DNA of 64,000 nt from Cryobacterium zongtaii (lineage in GTDB: Bacteria > Actinomycetota > Actinomycetes > Actinomycetales > Microbacteriaceae), in NCBI RefSeq assembly GCF_002909375.1, contig NZ_PPXD01000026.1:248001-312000 (forward strand). The letters run 5' to 3'. Made by a program: the position numbers and the translations under genes. Positions 60,094 through 64,000 of this stretch are shown one piece after another (the stretch's first letter is position 1; each line of letters opens with the position of its first letter). The notes below the pieces were generated by a model. That model was not told where the DNA came from. It did no database searches and saw nothing but the letters and a program-made list of their open reading frames with translations.

Positions 60094-61788
60094 TCAGAGC
60101 CCGCCGACGAGTCGCTTGAGCTGCTGCACCGATCGGGCGGTGTCGTCGAGGACAACGGGGACCGTGGCGTCGCTGCGCTCGGCCCGGGCGACGAGCATGC
60201 CGTAGACCAGGGTATTCTCACCGCTTTCGTGGGCCGCCTCCGCGGCCTGGCCGAGCTCCTCGATGTAGAGCAGCCTGTCGTGCCGGTCGCCGAGCCGCTT
60301 CACCAGCGGTTTGGCCGCCCGGGCGACGTGCGCGTAGCGCCGACGGAGCTTCGCGAATCGGGCGGCAGTGTGGGCGCGCTTCGCGGCCGTTTTCTTCGCT
60401 GCCGTCCTGGCCGACTTCTTGGCGGCCGACTTCTTTGTGGGTGGCTTCGTCGCCGTCGCCTCGGCCACGGGGTCGGCTGACGCCACGGCGGCAGCGGCGT
60501 AGCGCAGCCGTCGGGCGGCCTTGCGCACCTCGTGCAACGCCGGCTCCGGCTCATCCGCGTCGGACACCGTGGCGGTGAGCTGCTCCAGCGCGGCGACGGC
60601 CCTGCCGAGGTCCCGCTTGATCTCGGCGGCGGCGGGACGGTCCGCCTTCGGGGTGATCGGCGGCCAGGCCGTGAAGCTCTCGAGGGCATCAAGAAGCCGG
60701 TAGTAACGCGTACTCAGGAGATACTCGCGCACCGCTGCGAGGCCCTCCGCGTAGTCCCGGCGGGCTCCACCGACGAGCCGGGTTCGCGCATCCTCGGTGG
60801 GGTATTCGGCGACGCCGGCGAGTTCTTCGACCAACCGGGCGGCGCGCACTTCGGCGTCGCGGGCTCGGCCCAGCTCGACTCCGAGGTGCTTGAGCTCGAA
60901 GCGCAGCTCCTTCACCGGGGCCTTTTCAAACAATCTCGCGTAGACCGCGAGGACGCTGCGCAGGCGGCGCACCGTGGTGCGCATGTGATGGATCGCGTCC
61001 GGGGCATCCGCTCGCGCCCGGGGATCGGCGTCGACGAGGGTCGCGGTCAGGTCGCGGAGCGCTCCGACAACGACGGCACCAGCGGAGTCCGGCTGCTGCA
61101 GGGCGGGGGCGGGGAGCAGTCCCGGCAGCACCTCGGCGCCGTCGAGCTCGGTCAGGGACTCCACGCCCACGGCACGAGCGATCTTGGCCGCACTCGTGGA
61201 CGGGGTGGCTCCGGCGGTGAGCAACACCTGTTCGACGGAATCGAGCAGTCTGGTGCGCTTCTTGCGGGTGTCGGGGGCGCCATCCAGAAGCTCGAGCTCC
61301 CATTCGCGCCACTTGCGGTACGTTCCACCGCGCACATCGGAGGCGGAGACGAGGTCGTCGGCGATCTCGGCGAGGGCGTGGCCATCGGTGTCGGTGAGTC
61401 GCACCGTGGTGCGCACAGTGCTGACCCGGGCCAGCGGGGTGAGCGGCCGGTCGCGCACAATCGCGCGCACCGGCTCAAGCACCTCGGCGGGGATGTGTTC
61501 AGAACCGTCAGCGTCGCCGATGTCCAGTGGCCAGTGCACCTCCGTGCGCCCCTCGACAGCCGGCATCTTGAGGTGCCAGCCGGCATCGCCGCCACCCTCA
61601 CGGCGGCGCAGAACGATGCGGTGGCGGGCCAGGTCATGATCGGCAGTGTCGTAGTACACGGCCGTGAGCACACAAGGCACCTCGGCCGGGTCGGCGGTGA
61701 TGCCGTCGAGCCCCTGCAGCGACGGAACGGGCCGCAGCCCCTCGACGTCGTACTTACGCTCGATCTCGGTCTGCTCTCGCCCTGTCAT
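60094..61788 (-). CDS. CYTH and CHAD domain protein with Lys/Ala-rich insert
   Basis: 564 residues. The CYTH tunnel domain (about 1-200) opens with EQTEIERKYDV, which holds the ExExK signature, and continues TAVYYDTADHDLARHRIVLRRREGG and AEIADDLV. The CHAD helical domain (about 235-560) has RVHHMRTTVRRLRSVLAVYARLF-like text (IHHMRTTVRRLRS) and LHEVRKAARRLRYAAAAV, rich in conserved His and basic residues that bind polyphosphate in other CHAD proteins. Unusual is an insert of about 25 residues (about 447-470) with four Lys-Lys pairs among Ala and Ser (TKKSAAKKSARTAAKKTAAKR). CYTH enzymes hydrolyse triphosphates. Together the domains suggest polyphosphate binding or turnover. The HAD gene lies 9 bp upstream. 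Confidence 0.9.
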   Translation of the reverse strand: MTGREQTEIERKYDVEGLRPVPSLQGLDGITADPAEVPCVLTAVYYDTADHDLARHRIVLRRREGGGDAGWHLKMPAVEGRTEVHWPLDIGDADGSEHIPAEVLEPVRAIVRDRPLTPLARVSTVRTTVRLTDTDGHALAEIADDLVSASDVRGGTYRKWREWELELLDGAPDTRKKRTRLLDSVEQVLLTAGATPSTSAAKIARAVGVESLTELDGAEVLPGLLPAPALQQPDSAGAVVVGALRDLTATLVDADPRARADAPDAIHHMRTTVRRLRSVLAVYARLFEKAPVKELRFELKHLGVELGRARDAEVRAARLVEELAGVAEYPTEDARTRLVGGARRDYAEGLAAVREYLLSTRYYRLLDALESFTAWPPITPKADRPAAAEIKRDLGRAVAALEQLTATVSDADEPEPALHEVRKAARRLRYAAAAVASADPVAEATATKPPTKKSAAKKSARTAAKKTAAKRAHTAARFAKLRRRYAHVARAAKPLVKRLGDRHDRLLYIEELGQAAEAAHESGENTLVYGMLVARAERSDATVPVVLDDTARSVQQLKRLVGGL

Positions 61789-61797
61789 GTGTCCTGT

Positions 61798-62580
61798 CTA
61801 CTCCCTCGGCTGGGTCTGGAGAACAAAGACCACGCCGTGATCGTGCAGTTCGATGCTCAGGCGGTCGAGGCTGGACACAACGAGGTCGGCGTCCAGCTCG
61901 TCGGCCGAATGAGTGCCGACAACGCCGATCGTTGCGCAGCCGGCTGCGCGACCCGCGGCGAGTCCGGCGGGAGCGTCTTCGACGACCACGCACTGGCGGG
62001 CGTCGAGGCCGAGCCTGTCGGCGGCCTCGAGGAACGGGTCGGGCGCCGGCTTTCCCTTGACGGTGTCTTCGACGGTCACCACCGTGGCCGGGGCCGTGAA
62101 TCCGGCGGATGCGAGACGGGTGTGGCACAGCTCCCGAGGACAGGACGTCACGATCGCTCGGCGTTCTTCGGGGATGACGGCCATCAGCTCAGCAGCTCCG
62201 GGCAGGATGGTGATGTCGTCGGTGTCGCTGAGTTCGAGCTCATTGACCCGGGCGAACGACGTCTCGACCTGGTGAGCCGGGACCAGATCGGCGATCATTT
62301 CGCGGCCCGGACGGCCATGCTGCACGCCGGCGAAGAGCGCACCAAGACCCATTTCGTCGGCCCACTGCTGCCAGGACCGGTTCACGGCCTTGGTCGAGTC
62401 GACCAGGGTGCCGTCCATGTCGAAAAGTACGCCCTGAAAGACCCGTCCGAGCACGGCGTGCGCCTCACTCTCGGCAGCAGGCTCCGGAACCGCCTGCAAA
62501 ATGCTCTGGAGATCGGCCTCGATATCAGCGCCGGCCATCCTTTCGCCGATGGTGCCGGCCGAGTTTTCGGAGGTCGTCAT
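61798..62580 (-). CDS. HAD-family hydrolase (phosphosugar phosphatase / phosphoglucomutase-like)
   Basis: 260 residues. After an acidic 50-residue extension the HAD fold starts with VFQGVLFDMDGTLVDSTKA (nucleophile and acid Asp at about 59 and 61). Motif II is AIVTSCPRE, motif III Lys is KGKPAPDPFLEAADRLGL and motif IV is CVVVEDAPAGLAAGRAAG. The cap domain and GKPAPDPF type are those of 2-deoxyglucose-6-phosphatase, DL-glycerol phosphatase and beta-phosphoglucomutase. ATG at 62580 is used; upstream translation is not family-like. If it is a beta-phosphoglucomutase it could serve the GH65 gene at 34.1 kb, but they are 26 kb apart. Confidence 0.85.
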   Translation of the reverse strand: MTTSENSAGTIGERMAGADIEADLQSILQAVPEPAAESEAHAVLGRVFQGVLFDMDGTLVDSTKAVNRSWQQWADEMGLGALFAGVQHGRPGREMIADLVPAHQVETSFARVNELELSDTDDITILPGAAELMAVIPEERRAIVTSCPRELCHTRLASAGFTAPATVVTVEDTVKGKPAPDPFLEAADRLGLDARQCVVVEDAPAGLAAGRAAGCATIGVVGTHSADELDADLVVSSLDRLSIELHDHGVVFVLQTQPRE

Positions 62581-62714
62581 GGTGATTCCATTTTCCGAAG
62601 CACCTTCGTGGTCACAGTCATGCTTCTCCTTCGACCCTAACGAAGGCCGGTTGGCGGGCGGTAATTGCACGCGTGCCGACAGGCTCACGCGACCGGCGGA
62701 CCCTCGGGCGGTGG

Positions 62715-64000
62715 CTACTCGTCCTGTCGTCGGGTCTTCGGGTCGTGGGCGCGGTGTTGGGGTGGTTTTCGCCAGGTGGCGGTGGGGTCGATCCAGCGTG
62801 GGGCTTTGACTTCGGGCATGCCCAGGACCATGCGGATGTGCCATCCGGAGGTGTCGATGTTGTGGTGGTGATACCAACACAGCAAAACCCCGTTCGAGAC
62901 GTTGGTGGGGCCGCCGTTTTGCCACGGTGTCACGTGGTGGACTTCGGTCCATTGCGGTGGGCAGGTGCAGCCCGGGATGATGCAGCCGCCGTCTCGGGCG
63001 GTGATCGCTTTGCGTTGCAGCGGGGTGAAGCAGCGGACTTTGTCGCCGAGGGCGAGGACGGCGCCGGTGCCGCCGAAGAAGATCGGCCGGAAGCCGCCGT
63101 TGTCGACCATCTGGTTGATCGTTTTCATCGAGACGGGGCCCTCGACGCCGTCGATCCAACCGACCCCGACCCCGTTGATCAGGTCGGTTGCGTTCACGTG
63201 CACCATCACCGTCGGCGGCATCCCGCCCATGGTCGGGGTGCGGGGGTCTTGGGCGACCTGGACGAGGATGCCGCGGAGAATATCGGCGCGTTTCTGACCG
63301 CCGTCGCGTTCATCGAGGATCTCGCCGGGAACGAGTTCGCCGGCCTCGATGCGCTTTTGTTCGTCCGCGGACGGGAACGCGGGTGCGCTGCGCGCGGACT
63401 GGAACGTGTTGAACAGGTTCTGCATGATGCCCTTGAGCTCCGGGGTCACCCCACCGCGCAGCGGGTGCAGGCCTTGGCTGAGTTTGCCGAACGAGAACGT
63501 GGATTTGGCTTCGAGGATCTCCGCGGTGGGCGCGGCACCGTCCGGGTTCAACACCGCCTGCCACGTCGCCGCCATCTCCCGAATCCGGTCCGCCGGGAAG
63601 GTGAACCCCGCCGACGCACCCAGACGCCGGACCGGCCCCGCGCAGACGGCGTCGTCGGCTGTGTCGCCGGGTCCGGGGGTGCGGGCGAACACGGACCCGG
63701 TCGCGGACTCCACCAGCGCGGCCTCACCACCGTCAACGTTGGCCTGGTCTGCGTCGAAGCGGCCGTGCACCTTGTAGTCGGCCAAACCCTTCACGATGTT
63801 CTCCGCCGCATCAAGACCGATCTCCCCGGCCGCCAAGGCTGCGGCCACGAACGGGAACTCGGGCTCCAGCACCAGGCCGCCCAACATCCGCGGTGCGACC
63901 TTCTCACCCAGGGCCACCCGCCGTTTCATCTCCGGACCCGACATGCCCGTCAACCGAATCAGCAAATCCGTGGGGTGCGAGGCGCCCAACCGCCACGCCA
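62715..64000 (-). CDS. DUF222/HNH endonuclease family protein (5' end outside window)
   Basis: About 428 residues of a longer minus-strand gene; codons continue past 64000, so the true start is not visible. The DUF222 part contains IRLTGMSGPEMKRRVALGEKVAPR and AAENIVKGLADYKVHG. The C-terminal HNH domain reads RDGGCIIPGCTCPPQWTEVHHVTPWQNGGPTNVSNGVLLCWYHHHNI, with His-His, Asn and His ligands in place. These proteins occur in several copies per actinobacterial genome, often decayed, and may have a mobile or toxin-like origin. A broken relative lies at 16464. The C-terminal tail after HNH (RKPPQHRAHDPKTRRQDE) differs from the one seen in that remnant. Confidence 0.88.
   Translation of the reverse strand, partial: AWRLGASHPTDLLIRLTGMSGPEMKRRVALGEKVAPRMLGGLVLEPEFPFVAAALAAGEIGLDAAENIVKGLADYKVHGRFDADQANVDGGEAALVESATGSVFARTPGPGDTADDAVCAGPVRRLGASAGFTFPADRIREMAATWQAVLNPDGAAPTAEILEAKSTFSFGKLSQGLHPLRGGVTPELKGIMQNLFNTFQSARSAPAFPSADEQKRIEAGELVPGEILDERDGGQKRADILRGILVQVAQDPRTPTMGGMPPTVMVHVNATDLINGVGVGWIDGVEGPVSMKTINQMVDNGGFRPIFFGGTGAVLALGDKVRCFTPLQRKAITARDGGCIIPGCTCPPQWTEVHHVTPWQNGGPTNVSNGVLLCWYHHHNIDTSGWHIRMVLGMPEVKAPRWIDPTATWRKPPQHRAHDPKTRRQDE

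Noticed and set aside
1-64000. CRISPR arrays, tRNA or rRNA genes, prophage or intact transposase genes
   Set aside because: No regularly spaced 25-40 bp repeats with spacers, no cloverleaf-like segments, and no transposase, integrase or phage structural motifs were noticed. A tRNA or covariance-model scan would be needed to exclude small RNAs.

Overview
The window is GC-rich actinobacterial chromosome. Dense genes with 1-4 bp start/stop overlaps, frequent GTG starts, apparently leaderless promoters (a TANNNT box about 6-7 bp before the start codon) and the gene content point to a Microbacteriaceae member, possibly close to Cryobacterium. The genus is an inference from gene families, not a measurement. 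No rRNA, tRNA, CRISPR array, prophage or intact insertion sequence was seen. The only gene-sized remnants are two decayed nuclease-family genes.

Layout. 1-6.8 kb: end of metY with a coupled CoA-binding protein, L-serine ammonia-lyase, a DUF2207 membrane protein, a LysM lipoprotein and a Gfo/Idh oxidoreductase. 6.9-14.4 kb: a DUF3516 helicase, then a tightly coupled minus-strand operon of a processive family-2 glycosyltransferase, an HlyD-like membrane fusion protein and a GH81 beta-1,3-glucanase lipoprotein. I read this operon as a candidate beta-glucan synthesis and export system, the most interesting locus here. 14.4-19 kb: a membrane-anchored sulfite-oxidase-like molybdoenzyme with a DksA/TraR-like protein that lacks one zinc cysteine, a decayed DUF222/HNH gene, an NTF2-like protein, and a second small molybdoenzyme coupled to a flavin reductase and a DUF6510 zinc-ribbon protein. 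19-25.5 kb: MarP-like membrane protease, PLP decarboxylase, RNase H and two tandem duplicated sugar porters. 25.7-31 kb: small metabolic genes (DUF429, VOC, menC-like, MpaB-like) and a MerR regulator with a membrane protein.

31-40 kb: SulP transporter, a six-unit 19-bp phased repeat array at a convergent junction, M18 aminopeptidase, GH65 phosphorylase, F420-type PPOX protein, a RecQ-type helicase with a phosphoribosyltransferase-like tail and an ADP-ribosylglycohydrolase homologue. 40.5-43 kb: a polar amino acid (cystine-like) ABC transporter. 43-49.8 kb: Pr6Pr membrane protein, a degenerate tyrosine-phosphatase-like protein, SbcCD, an SDR dehydrogenase and a decayed endonuclease gene. 50-56 kb: a complete fructose phosphotransferase cluster (regulator, 1-phosphofructokinase, EIIABC, EI, HPr) ending in a clear intrinsic terminator. 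56-64 kb: FHA protein, MarR/TspO/DHA2 exporter locus with a palindromic operator, a CYTH-CHAD protein with a Lys/Ala-rich insert, a HAD phosphatase and the 3' part of a DUF222/HNH gene that runs off the window.

All functional calls rest on reading translated motifs and gene order. No database search was run.
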